Shown: positions 1 to 10,175 of the stretch, piece after piece | How the letters are laid out: each line of letters starts with the position of its first letter | How positions within the stretch are numbered: the stretch's first letter is position 1 | NCBI GenBank assembly: GCA_016801885.1 | Contig: CM028903.1 | Location: 21,191,842 to 21,255,841 of the forward strand | Direction of reading: 5' to 3' | DNA: 64,000 nucleotides | Source: Toxotes chatareus | Taxonomy: Eukaryota; Chordata; Actinopteri; Toxotidae | Translations under genes and position numbers: made by a program | Notes under the pieces: model-generated | What the model was told of the DNA's origin: nothing | What the model saw: the letters and a program-made list of their open reading frames with translations, nothing else | Databases searched by the model: none

Positions 1-2807
1 ATTTCCTCCCTCCTCTCACCCTCTGCTGTTTCTCTCACCCTGTGACACCAGTAGGGAGCAGTGGCAAGGCCAAAGGGGTGATCAGAGGTGGCCCCCTCCT
101 GTAATCTGATTAGCCAATCCTGGAGCCCTCTCTCAACAGAGTAAGAAGGTGATAAGTTTTTGGCTTGTTAGTGTCATGGACGGTCTACAGGCCTATTGCC
201 CCTGGACCAAAGCCTCTGTATGAAGGTACTGTCTGCTAATTGGAAAATCAATCAAACAGCTACAAAGAGACAAAAAATAACCACAAAAGAGACTGAAAAG
301 AGACACGCACATATCCCAGTATCTAAAAGGATGGGATCTTACCCCCTCTGAGAAGTTTCTAAACCCAAGCCTGAATAGGAGCCCAGTCCAACTGACTAAC
401 TAACCAACTAACTAACTGATAGGCCCAGCAGGAGAGGACACCTGTGCTCGTAGGCATCTTGATTCACTCGTCTTCCGTTCTTGCTCCCTCCAACAGTAGC
501 CAGTGTGGCTGGGTTCCAACTGGGTGACATTGAAGCAGAGATGGGAGACACAACAGCGTGGAAAAAAACAAAAACACACAGTTGGAGATAATAGACGTCT
601 GACAACAGTGTTAAGGAGAGAAAGAGAACGAAGGAAAAGACGAGCTGAGGCATGAATCGCTGATGGTATCATGGGAGGGAAAAGATAGACAGAATATAAG
701 CAGGGAGAAGGGATGAGTGATTGAGAAACTAAGTGATGGATGAGACTGAAGCGACAGAGAAATGATGATAGCCTGATGGATGAGAAGACGGGGGAAATGG
801 AGAGATAAAGAGAGACAGATGATTAGATGAGTGGAGGCAGTTGGACTTTGCCTCTGGGACCTGTTTTTTTTTGTTTGTTTGTTTGTTTGTTTTTATAGCA
901 ATTACTCGACAGGAGCATGAAAACAGTTATGGTGATTATGATGGTAATAATGTTGGAAATGGCTACATCTCCATATTTGATTGAGTTTTGATAGACCTAG
1001 AGCTAAACTTGTAGGACTGAGATGATCCTTATCAGCACAATTTTTCTGGGTCTTTTCAGGCTAAATCCCTAAGTGGAGCTGCAGCACAAGAAGAGTGTCG
1101 TTCTTTCATTTGTCCTACAATTTCATATCATTACCTCAAGTCCATTAAACACACCCTAAAAGTGTTTTCAAGTGAACGTCATTTCAGAGTGTTTTTAGTC
1201 ATTCTCAAGTGATTCTCTTCCATTTAAGGGGTGTTTCTTGCAGCCCCAAAATGTGTCACTTCTTTAATTGACTGGAGGTACTTTAGGCTCCACTTCCTCC
1301 CCCAATCTGCCGTAAGTGTGAGGTGACTGCTTGACTCCAGTGAGGTTTGTTTTCTTCTCATCACATTCCTGTCATGCTCACGTCACAGATGACTTTTTTC
1401 CCCCCTTTCTTGTAACGCCAAGATAGTGTTACTCACTCCACTTTGAGAGTGCAAAAGGCATGAAAAACTCTGATTTAGCCTTTTGAAGTCACCCTTCTTT
1501 TCTCAATGAGATGAATTTGGTAGTGCAGGCAGCAGCTTTAACATGGTGGACATGTCGTCACTGAGTTCATGGTCATTAATTCCAATGAGAGTATCAAATG
1601 AGTGCTAATCATTCCTAGTAGACTTTAGGTTCGGATCTAATGTTTGGTTCCACTTGGTTACATTTACCTTGATGCCACCTCATCGGCACACTGTTAGAAT
1701 CCTAATGATGGGTGTGTTATAGTGTGCATTGGAATACAAGCTGATACACGCTGGATGAATTTAAATAATTGCTCATAAGGAATCACAGATGGGTAACACT
1801 TTGAATAATACATATACATACATATGTATACATGCATACACACATGTTCATCTGTGTATGCACATACACACAGACCTTCTGGTCTTTGGTCTCTGCCATA
1901 GTCTCATATCCCAGTGGGATGCTGATTAGAGATGTAATTTGTTTCTACATTAAGAGAAGTCCCTGCAATTAAAATATTACAGCACATGCATACATATTAG
2001 ACAGAGGTGTTTACACACACATTTATATTCAGAGTATGCGACTTAAAAGGAATTATTCAACAGTTTGTGAATTGCATTTATTTGCTTTCTTGGTTTGATT
2101 ATATCTCCCGCACACTGTTCACATTAATGATGACTTTATTTAATATCTACGTTTTTGATGAAGCGACCTGTAAGTATTTACATTATGCTGGAGCTGATTT
2201 TTTTTTTCCTGAAACTGAACTTTTCTCTGTCACACAGCATACAGATGTGCAAGGCGGGAGTTTTCTAATGTGCTTGCCTTTAATCCCAAAGGAATCATAG
2301 TGTAGAAAAATCAAACTAAAGCAGATTTCAATGAGGATTGTGTACAATAAAATACAATAAAAAACAGAAAGGAACTGTAATGTTCCTTTGTTTGTCATTG
2401 GTATTTGTATTGTCATCCTTGTGTAAACTTAATGGAACTAACAGGTGAAATTAATTTTGTTGGATGATCTTATTCTTGCCCTGCTTTTAGCTTTTGTCTT
2501 GAGTTTGTATCTCAGCTACAATAAACTCTTTGATCTCTCAGAAATGTAAGTCAGCTTGAACCTCTGTGTATCTGCTCATATATATTTATAATTTAAAATA
2601 CGCATGACCGATGTCTTTCGTCCTTTCAATTGCAAACTGCAACTGTTTTAGCGTGTGTGTGTGTGTAAGTTACAGTGCATTACCTCCAGACCTGAAATGG
2701 ACTTAAGTTCCAAGTCTCACATCACTGCCAAGACAGCTCTGTATTCATGAAAACTCCACTCTCACTTCCCAACAACAACCCTTACAAATCTTTCTCCTCA
2801 CCTATAG
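1..2807 (+). other. Intronic/upstream non-coding sequence of slc12a9
   Basis: No coding exon could be supported here. The slc12a9 exon at 2808 opens on a codon boundary, so the preceding exon, expected to end in an ALIYHQ-like segment in this family, must lie to the left; I searched by eye for such codons and found none. The stretch therefore looks like one intron of at least 2.8 kb. It holds a (GTTT)n tract near 872, a TACATA/TATGTA-rich palindromic patch around 1809-1860 and a short (GT)n near 2652. Confidence 0.6.
872..894 (+). repeat. (GTTT)n microsatellite
   Basis: Five to six GTTT units follow a short T run, inside the presumed slc12a9 intron. Confidence 0.9.
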
Positions 2808-2982
2808 GTGCGTAAGTACCTGCTGATGTTGGATGTGAGGAAGGACCATGTGAAGTTCTGGAGGCCTCAGATTCTGCTGATGATTTCTAACCCTCGCAGC
2901 AGCGTGGGCCTTATCACCTTCATCAACGACATCAAGAAGAGTGGCCTCTACGTGCTTGGACACGTCCAGCTAGGAGATCTCA
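2808..2982 (+). CDS. slc12a9: SLC12A9 (CIP1) coding exon, antepenultimate
   Basis: This exon encodes 58 residues plus one base of the C-terminal cytoplasmic domain of solute carrier family 12 member 9, an orphan relative of the cation-chloride cotransporters. The reading is VRKYLLMLDVRKDHVKFWRP, then a segment with ISNPRSS, and it ends GLYVLGHVQLGDL. The KDHVKFWRPQ and GLYVLGH motifs are hallmarks of the SLC12A9 branch. The acceptor is TATAG before 2808 and the donor is GTAAGG at 2983. The exon starts in phase 0 and leaves one base (A), which joins AT at 4807 to make Asn. GTG at 2808 is an ordinary internal valine codon, not a start. Length 175 nt. The family name is recognised from sequence; transport activity is not established here. 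Confidence 0.93.
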
Positions 2983-4806
2983 GTAAGGACAGTGAAATTC
3001 AGATCAACCTGTAGAAACTGACCTACTGTTAAGTCCCTGATTGCATTCAGCCATAGTCTTTGTTATGGCCAAGCAGTGCTGACTTCCAACATCCTTCCGC
3101 CCGGCAACATCATGTCATCACTATTTGAAACTTTAGTTCTGCACCATTTCTCATCTAAACCCACTTTGATTGGCAGGGCAACTATTAATCATGAGCAAAA
3201 CACACCAGGGATGGTGATGGTATATAGATATTGGGCAATTTAACGTTAGCAATATTTACAGGCAATCACCAAACTAAAAGCTTGTTTTTTTGACTGTCAG
3301 CTTCAGCATTATTGCTGATTTTTAAGAGCAGTTTGTTATACTACTCTTTACTATAAAAAAAAAAGCAATATTGCAACTGAAGTGTTGTCATTTTGTGGTG
3401 GTCCAAAATGGCTTTAAGGTCTTTCCAAATATGTTAGTGTACAGATTTTCACAGTGAGTAATGCATCATTTAATGGATCTATTTAACATGCTAGACCTTC
3501 TCCATGACATCAGCTTTTCATTTCAAGAAAAGTACTCGTGCACGCAGTGCTCTGGAGGCTTCCCTTTTCTTTTCTGCAGTGGCACATACTGGGTTTAAAG
3601 GAGTGGAGTCATTGTTTTCTTCGTTTTTATGCTTGGGGGTTTTTATGTGTTGATAACAGCTTGTTCTGATAAAAACCGCAGGTTAAAGGTTTTTTGTTTT
3701 TGTTTGTTTTTGGGTTTGTTTTTGTAACTTATACTAACCCAGAGTCAACATGAGGTAACAGGTTAGGTTTGCTGGCATTCGCACCTTCGCTTTGCATTCG
3801 CATCTTCTCCAATTTGGCGCTTGCCGTGGGACACAACAGGTCTCCTGGCATTGAACATTTTTCCCTAAGAAGCCGAACGTCTTTCAAACAAGAATAATTA
3901 CATATGTACTGACACGTTTATTCTTCCTATGTGCACAAGGTAAGGTGATCCACCAAATCTCAAACATGTTATTTAGTGAAATGAATAGATTCTAGTCTAG
4001 ACAACGAGTGTTGCTATCTTTCTTTCACAAATGTGGGAAAGATAATGGTCAAAAATGTAAATAACTTAAAATTTCCTTTGAATAATTTCAAACCCAGCCA
4101 ACTACCCCCAACCCCCTGGAACCCAAACAGCTCCTAAGTCCTCTGAAAACCCAGGGAAAACCCTGCAATCCTCTGAGTGTTACACTGTTAACTGTTATGC
4201 TCAGCAGCCACTGAAGAGCCCTTCTCTCACTTGAAAAGTCACTTGGTCTTGGGAAATATGAGGGAGTCATTCATTCACATAATTACATTGAAGAGGAGTT
4301 TGTTGTTGAGGACTTCCAGCTACTTCTAAATTGCCCTCCTAATGTATTTTAAGTCCATCCATTTATTCTCTCACTTGTCTAGCAGCTGTTTGTCTTAAAG
4401 CTGAGTACAAAGAATACTTATGCATGGGAACAACAGTGTTAGGAGTCTAACGCAGCTGAAACAACCACAGGAATTGTGTGTGAAGCTTGTACTCTCCATA
4501 TATATAGCAGTGTTGTTGTAAATGATCGATCACTTGCCTGTTTTTGCTTCCATGTATCTCTCTCTCTGTCTCACACTCTGTCTATGCTGTCATTTGTCCT
4601 TGCATCTCAGCATCTAGTCCTGTATCTCTCTCACGCTCTGCCTCTAATTCAGGCTCTGTCAATCTGACTTCTCTGCTCTCTCCTTCTACTTTGTTTTGTT
4701 CTTGTCCTTCACTAGTCTTCAGCTTCTCTGAATCCCAGCGTACTTCTATTGAACTGTCAGCCATATTTCTCACTTTATGCCATTTTGTTTTCTTTCACCC
4801 TCCCAG
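2983..4806 (+). other. slc12a9 intron (1.8 kb)
   Basis: It is bounded by GTAAGG at 2983 and a pyrimidine-rich tract ending TCCCAG at 4806. No exon or clear mobile element was seen inside. The last 250 bases are strongly pyrimidine-rich, which explains several open but meaningless frames there. Confidence 0.85.
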
Positions 4807-4953
4807 ATACCTTACCGTCAGACCCTCTGCAGTCTCAGTATGACTCCTGGTTGTCCCTGGTGGACCATCTAAACATCAAGGCCTTTGTCAACCTGACCCT
4901 GGCGGATTCTGTGCGTCATGGAGTCCAGCATTTGCTCTTCATCTCTGGACTAG
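4807..4953 (+). CDS. slc12a9: SLC12A9 (CIP1) coding exon, penultimate
   Basis: The 147-nt exon encodes 49 codons' worth of the SLC12A9 C-terminal domain: NTLPSDPLQSQYDSWLSLVD, then HLNIKAFVNLTL, and it ends VQHLLFISGLG across the next junction. The LPSDP, Y..WLSLVD and KAFV.LTL motifs match the order known in vertebrate SLC12A9. The acceptor is CCCAG before 4807; the donor is AG|GTCAGT at 4954. The two entering bases complete Asn, and the last base (G) joins GT from 6435 to make Gly, so phase is preserved across both junctions, which strongly supports this boundary choice. Confidence 0.93.
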
Positions 4954-6434
4954 GTCAGTGTCACCATCACTATTATCATTATCACTGTTGATCAATAAGG
5001 ACATTTAATATCTGGGATTCCAGCTGTAAGCTGAACTGGTGTGATGATGTGATTTGAGATTTCTGTGTGTTTGTGTGTGTGTGGGTGTGTCTGTGTCTGT
5101 GTCTGTGTGTGATTATTACCTTTTTCAAACAGCATACATATTTGTTTGTAGCAATCCTTCACAATCCTGGTTGGAACTGGTGCTGCCTGTTTAGTTTGCT
5201 ATGACCAGTAGGGGGCAACAAATTCAAGAAATTTAAAATTCTACTCTCAGTGACTTAAAATTTTTCAAAAGTAATTTTAATTTGTGTATTTCAGTGGGTT
5301 TTCAGGCAGGCATTGTGCTTTTGAGTTAGGTGTTAAAAATTATTTAATCATTTTTTTTTTGGTTTTGATCTAAATGCCACCTACAAATTTGACTTGATTT
5401 CAACTCCTTTTAGTACTTTAAATTCAGCTTCATTTAAAGCTTATACCTAAATGCATTTTCATTGTAAATGGACCTGAAATTTCTTTAAGCAGTTTTGTTG
5501 AACTGTCACTTTCTGTCACATTTCTTTCAAACAAATACTTCAGCTTCATTCTGCACGTACAGTTAAACTGATATAACTATTTTCAGAATTTCCATTTTAA
5601 CTTCCTTCACTAATTTTGTTTCAACTTCACTGTAGTTTCTTTCAACTATCACTTCAGGTTCATTCAGCACTTACACTCCTTTCAACACCTCTGGTTTAAG
5701 TGCCATTTCAGCTTCTGTGAGCCATACTGTTTCAGCTGCCGCCACAGTTTAATTCAGTGCATACAGTTAGACTGACACACCCGCTTCTTTCAGCACTTAC
5801 ACTTAAACTTTAACTCCATTCAGTATTTCCATTCCCATTGACTTTCAGTGATTCAGTTTAAACTGCCACTTTCTTTCACTGCTTAAATTTACATAATGTC
5901 TTCGAATAAGTGCAGCCATTGTTGAAAATAACTATATGACTATTATAACTATCGCTGCTAAACAATTACATACAATACATACAATTTTAATTTCTAATTT
6001 TGAATTCCATTGAGTTTTGAGGGATACATTTTAATTAAAAATATTTTTTTTTTTTACCAAATCCAAATTTTTAGTTTAAGTCTTGTTTTGAACACAAAAC
6101 TAATATTTGTGCATTGTCTCTTCAGTAACACTCACTGCACTGAAGAGACTTGACTCAGTCCTTTTCTAGTTTTTTCCTTGTTTGCTGTCTTCCTGCTTTC
6201 CTGAGCTGTCACTCATGTCTAAGTTTAACCATTCTACTTTTCTCAGCCTTTTTTCTTCTCTCTTTCTCCTCACATCTTTCTCTCACTTTCTCATCATCAG
6301 GTAGAATGGCTGAACCTCTCCAGGCATCCACTTTACAACTCAAGATATCAGTGATCATAATAAAGAAATCATTTGCTTTAAACTGTATCATTCCTTCCCT
6401 TATCTCTCTTTTCTCTTCCTTATCCTCATTGCAG
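4954..6434 (+). other. slc12a9 intron (1.5 kb)
   Basis: Starts GTCAGT and ends CATTGCAG. It contains a GT-rich simple repeat (about 5071-5110) and a degenerate repetitive tract listed separately. No coding sequence is supported; the open frame near 6150-6500 is pyrimidine-tract sequence running into the next exon in the wrong frame. Confidence 0.85.
5395..5915 (+). repeat. Degenerate repetitive tract rich in TTCAGC/TTAAACT motifs
   Basis: Words such as TTTCAGC, CACTTACA, CAGTTAAACTG and TTTCAACT recur irregularly over about 500 bases. One clear internal echo is ACAGTTAAACTGAT near 5560 against ACAGTTAGACTGAC near 5763. The period is not constant, so I read it as an old, decayed minisatellite or simple-sequence expansion. 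Confidence 0.4.
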
Positions 6435-7393
6435 GTGGGATGCGTCCCAACACCCTTGTCCTCGGTTTCTATGACAACTGCCCTCCAAAGGACAGTCTGA
6501 TTGATCCATCCCTGTCTACCAGTCAGTCCACAGATCTCTCGGACCCTTCTCAGCTGGAGCAACAACCTCCCCTCTTCCACTTTGCCCCCCTGCGGGGGTC
6601 CAGCGACAGACAGGATCATGGCGAATGTGGTGATGGTAAGATTCTGGGTCCCCAGGAGTATGTCGCCATCATTGCCGATGCCATGAAGATGCTGAAGAAC
6701 GTGGTTCTGGCTCGATACTTCAACAATTTTCAGCGGACTCAGGTCCTCTCACCACCCTCCTCCTCTCCAGGGAAGGGTGCAGTGTACGTCGATGTCTGGC
6801 CAGTCAACCTCCTGCGTCCAGACAGCTCTAGCTACGTCGACACCTGCTCTCTGTTCCTGCTACAGCTTGCGTGTATTCTCAACATGGTGAGAGCCTGGCG
6901 GAAAGCTACGCTTCGTATCTTCTTGTGCGTGGAAGAAGGACGAAGCATGAGAGGTTCAGAGGAGAAGCTGGGTCAGCTGCTGAAAGAGTTGAGAATCAAA
7001 GCTAAGATCTATCCTGTTCCCTGGGACCAGCAGGTGGCGCTACACTGGCAACGTCAAGGCAAGTGGGGCAAGCCACAGCCATCTCAAACCCCTGATACCA
7101 CTAAAGAAGACATGCAGAGAACAGACGGGGAGGAAGAGAACGACGGCGATTATGTTAATAGCTTCCCGAGCAACACCATGCGCCTGTCGGATGACTACCT
7201 GTCAGCTGTCAATAAGCTGATTCTGGACCAGACCCGGCTACCACCCGCTGTGCGTTTCCTGTACTTGCCCCGCCCTCCAGCTGACACACGGCGCTATGCC
7301 GCCTACTTGCACCAACTGGAGCTGCTGACTCAGAACCTGGGGCCCACGCTGCTCATCCACGGAGTCACACCTGTGATCACCACCGATCTTTGA
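6435..7393 (+). CDS. slc12a9: SLC12A9 (CIP1) terminal coding exon with stop
   Basis: A 959-nt last exon that completes the SLC12A9 C-terminal domain and ends at TGA (7391-7393). It opens with GMRPNTLVLGFYDNCPPKDS, followed by EYVAIIADAMKMLKNVVLAR, a VDVWPVNLLRP segment, a LRIFLCVEE segment, an acidic linker (GEEENDGDYVNS near 7120-7165), then VRFLYLPRPPAD and a final GPTLLIHGVTPVITTDL. Every block occurs in the same order in vertebrate SLC12A9. With the two upstream exons the joined reading is 1281 nt, exactly 427 codons including stop, with no frameshift or internal stop, so the gene appears intact at this end. The protein is expected in membranes, with this part on the cytoplasmic side. The acceptor is TTGCAG at 6434. 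Confidence 0.95.
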
Positions 7394-7725
7394 GAAATCC
7401 CCTTCTTGACACGCTCAGTGAGGTGTGCCATAGATGCTGAGGTCTCTGAGCTTTGCAGTGTCCCCTCCTGCTGCTGAAGGTTTTTTATGAAGGTGTTTAG
7501 ACCTCTTTTAATACAGTTTCACCACAGACCTCAACCCTGCCGTGGTACCACTCAACCCAAAAACAGGGGAAACAAATTTGAAATTTGACCCAGAGCGAGA
7601 CGACACCGCTGACTCATAGGCACCATCTGTTCAGCCTTGCACGATATGGACTAATGTAGAACAAAATCTCGAGAGAGTACAGCCAATTTTTAGAATGTTT
7701 GAAATAAAGATCAGGTATTATATGG
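7394..7725 (+). other. slc12a9: Probable slc12a9 3' UTR
   Basis: Non-coding sequence between the slc12a9 stop and an AATAAA hexamer. The end is inferred from the usual 10-30 nt between hexamer and cleavage site; later hexamers could also be used. Confidence 0.55.
7703..7708 (+). terminator. slc12a9: Candidate poly(A) signal AATAAA of slc12a9
   Basis: Canonical AATAAA about 310 nt after the stop codon, followed by GATCAGG and a T/G-containing stretch. Confidence 0.5.
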
Positions 7726-8696
7726 TACACCTTCGCCACTTGATCGCAAAAAATCCAAATATTTAACCTCTGCTTGCTTTTATTTGTGTTCTAAACTTGT
7801 AGTTTTGGTATTCCCATCAAGCACCTGAAGGCGCCATGATTTTAAATTTTAGGCCAGCCTTGCCCTTCCTTAACAGGCGAATGTAGAACAGGTGGAGTCA
7901 GCCAGCCAATCAGAACCAGTAGAAAACAGCACATGATGTTCTTCTTAACATGTGTAATAATGCTACTGGGTCAGCCGACCTACAGGGGAAAATCCCTGCT
8001 CATGCAGAGATTGACGGTCCACCCCTGTCTCTTCACTAACTACTTCTTCATTCCTGCCTGTAACAGAGAGAGCAGTCTTAATTCCTGATACATTGTAAGC
8101 TGAATTTGAAGTATCCCCTGACTCCCCTTCCTCCTTTCCTGAAATGTTCTTCTGGTGGGCTGCTGCTCAGATTCCTCTAAATGATCATTCCATATGCCTT
8201 CAGATCAAGAAGTGCCTTGCTAGTTAGGGAGCCTAAAGTTTCCATCACACACTGAAAGTTTGGACTGCTTTACACCTTGGAGCAGTCATTTGCAGGAAAT
8301 CTGCTTTTCCATTTTAGGCGCTTAGAACAATGAACGACAACAGTTAAACGACAACAGCGACGGTGCTAGCATGGAAATCTTTAAAGTTTTATTCCAAAAA
8401 AAAAAAAAAATCATTTTATGTGGGATCTCAGGAAGACATTCCTCTTTTTAACAAATGCACTTTTGTTCTTCCTCTGCCAAACTGCATTTTATGCAACTTT
8501 CCAAAATTACTTTAAACATGTTTACAGCACCAGTATCTACTGTGATTATCCACAATATTTTATTGATTGTTTTTATGTTTTAGGTGCTCTGTAACTTTTG
8601 TTTCCACTCATTAGTGATCACATTGCTTGACCAGCCTCAATGTTGAAGTGCCTAAATGGATTTTAGTATCTCCACCACTCAGAGTATTTGTAACAT
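7726..8696. other. Intergenic, no gene seen
   Basis: Ordinary non-coding sequence. The only low-complexity feature is an A run near 8396-8410. No coding potential, RNA gene or recognisable mobile element was found. Confidence 0.6.
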
Positions 8697-8981
8697 TTAA
8701 AGTGAGCCTATGTAACTTTTGTGGCATTCACTGGATAATGGTATGCAGCATACCATTATCCCCATTACCATCAGCATAAGAAGAGTCTGAAAAGTCAGAG
8801 AGCTGATATACCGATGTCAGCTGCACAGCAACATCTGTATACAGAAAGTAAAGTATGCTAACGTTAGGTAACACTAGCCTTCATAAGCTGCAGTAAAATC
8901 CTTTAGTGTATTCATTTTGACTTTTCATGTGTGAGAGGAAGAATGTGATATTCTTGTCAAAAGTTACATAGCCTCACTTAA
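8697..8981. mobile_element. MITE with 20-bp inverted repeats and putative TTAA target duplication
   Basis: The left end reads TTAA (8697-8700), then GTGAGCCTATGTAACTTTTG after one base. The right end is its inverse, CAAAAGTTACATAGCCTCAC, followed by TTAA (8978-8981). The arms match with a single mismatch, and the element is about 285 bp with no coding capacity. Inside lies a perfect 29-nt palindrome (8733-8761). A TTAA duplication is typical of piggyBac-type and some other DNA transposons, so this is best called a non-autonomous DNA element of uncertain superfamily. Confidence 0.65.
8733..8761. repeat. Perfect 13-bp-arm hairpin with CAG loop
   Basis: GGATAATGGTATG, then CAG, then CATACCATTATCC: two perfectly complementary 13-nt arms with a 3-nt loop, inside the MITE. 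Confidence 0.9.
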
Positions 8982-9073
8982 AGCATCACTGCACACTGTG
9001 GCAAATAGTATTTCCATTCCTTGACACACAGATAATACAACACAGAGCCTCTGAGACCAGTGTGAGTCCCAGG

Positions 9074-9079
9074 TTTATT
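9074..9079 (-). terminator. Candidate poly(A) signal (AATAAA on - strand)
   Basis: TTTATT on the + strand gives AATAAA on the - strand, 20 nt beyond the TAA of the candidate - strand terminal exon. Confidence 0.3.
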
Positions 9080-9099
9080 GTAAAAATAATCTAAAAGGT

Positions 9100-9324
9100 T
9101 TAATGAAATTCTTTCAGTTCAATAGATTCATCCTGACAATCTTCATCAACTGTGTGGGGTCCAGATCCATACTTGAAGAAAGGCTGGTACTTAGGAATCG
9201 GGCTTCTCTTGACATCCTCTTGTTTGAAATGCGATATATGTTTACTTGTGGGCCAATTGGATCCATCCGTCCTCCACGGACGGGTCCTTGTTTGGACACT
9301 ACACCTCTCAGCAAGGCATTGACA
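9100..9324 (-). CDS. Candidate terminal coding exon of an unidentified gene
   Basis: On the - strand a frame of about 74 codons opens just after an in-frame TAG whose AG could serve as a splice acceptor, and ends at TAA (9100-9102). It includes PWRTDGSNWP and then HFKQEDVKRSPIPKYQPFFK, and finishes DESIELKEFH. Its charged, proline- and aromatic-containing composition looks more like a genuine protein tail than chance translation, and an AATAAA lies 20 nt after the stop. I do not recognise the family. No upstream exon could be assigned; a donor-like CTG|GTAAGC on the - strand near 9634-9640 is one possibility. A competing - strand frame over the same bases (9114-9377) is also open, so the frame choice rests on the stop/poly(A) arrangement. 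Confidence 0.25.
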   Translation of the reverse strand, partial: CQCLAERCSVQTRTRPWRTDGSNWPTSKHISHFKQEDVKRSPIPKYQPFFKYGSGPHTVDEDCQDESIELKEFH

Positions 9325-9948
9325 CTACATTTCTTCAAATGTTTGTCCTGGATTTCTGTTTTTTTTTTTTTATTCACAGGCGTGGAAATAGCACTTCAGG
9401 ACACTCGGTTATTGAAGAAATTAATTGTTCAATGTTTGAATTAACGCAGAAATATATGTATATACACATACATATGTGTGTGTTCTTTGCCAGATGTAAA
9501 CTGAAATGACAGAAAAAATAAAAACTTTGTATTACATGTCAGTTTTTTTACTTCCTCGGGAGATTGTTTGCGAAAGCCAGATCAAACCTAACAACCGCTC
9601 AGGGCGCCCGGACTTTGTTTCATTTCAGCTTACCAGTTTGTACGTCTCAGCGGAGAGAGCTGAGGGGTCTTTGTGTGTGCGCGCACTTGTTTGTTTGAGG
9701 TAAACTTTGGAAATAGGGGCCGAGATAGCTCAGCAGCTCAGACAGAGAGAGACTAGAGGGTGCCAGGCAGCCAAATTACCTTGTCCTACAGTCACCCTCA
9801 CTGCCAACCAGCTAGAAATGGATTCCATCTCGGCTCTGAGGTGAACAGCAGATTGGAGAAATAAGCCCAAATAACCATCGATATCTGTTCAGGAGGAGGG
9901 AGGCTGACATTTATCACTGAGGGAAAGACCCCGGCTCTGAAAGGATCT
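9325..9948. other. Intergenic, no supported gene
   Basis: Contains a T run with an acceptor-like ATTCACAG (near 9379) and a TATATG/CATATA-rich stretch near 9450-9480. A short ATG-led segment at 9819 ending at a GTGAAC is too short and weak to call. Confidence 0.5.
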
Positions 9949-9968
9949 GATGTGTGTGTGTATGTGTA

Positions 9969-9999
<31 letters not shown>

Positions 10000-10000
10000 G
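9949..10000 (+). repeat. (GT)n microsatellite
   Basis: About 50 bases of GT repeat with TATG and TTTG interruptions near its left end. Confidence 0.95.
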
Positions 10001-10084
10001 AGCGCGTGAAAAGAAATTGGCTCAGGCTTGTTTTCTGATGTGTGTTTGTGTGTAGGAAATACCTCTATGGAGAGATCACTTGTA

Positions 10085-10175
10085 GACTAAACCATTAATT
10101 AAATTAGCAATTAAGTGAAAAATAATTGATAGATTAACTGAAAATCAGTAAGTCCTAGTTGCAGCCCTAATCCAA
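10085..10175 (-). mobile_element. Fragment of a common fish DNA-transposon-like repeat
   Basis: Read on the - strand it begins TTAGGGCTGCAACTA and continues as a series of TTAAT/ATTGA words, the pattern of a widespread vertebrate repeat (AGGGCTGCAACTAACGA-type, probably hAT-derived). Identification is from memory of the family's consensus. Confidence 0.5.

Noticed and set aside
53..110. Possible slc12a9 exon near the left edge after GACACCAG
   Set aside because: The segment has no frame matching the family, and the only donor-like site (GTAATC) is poor.
2007..2300. 97-codon + strand open frame in the slc12a9 intron region
   Set aside because: AT-rich chance frame with no family similarity, and it overlaps an equally meaningless - strand frame.
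9103..9444. + strand open frame ending in VEIALQDTRLLKKLIVQCLN
   Set aside because: It overlaps the better-supported - strand candidate, crosses a T run with an acceptor-like site, and shows no family motif.
9819..9841. ATG-led segment reading MDSISALR before GTGAAC
   Set aside because: Only 23 nt, with a weak donor and no promoter element or partner exon.
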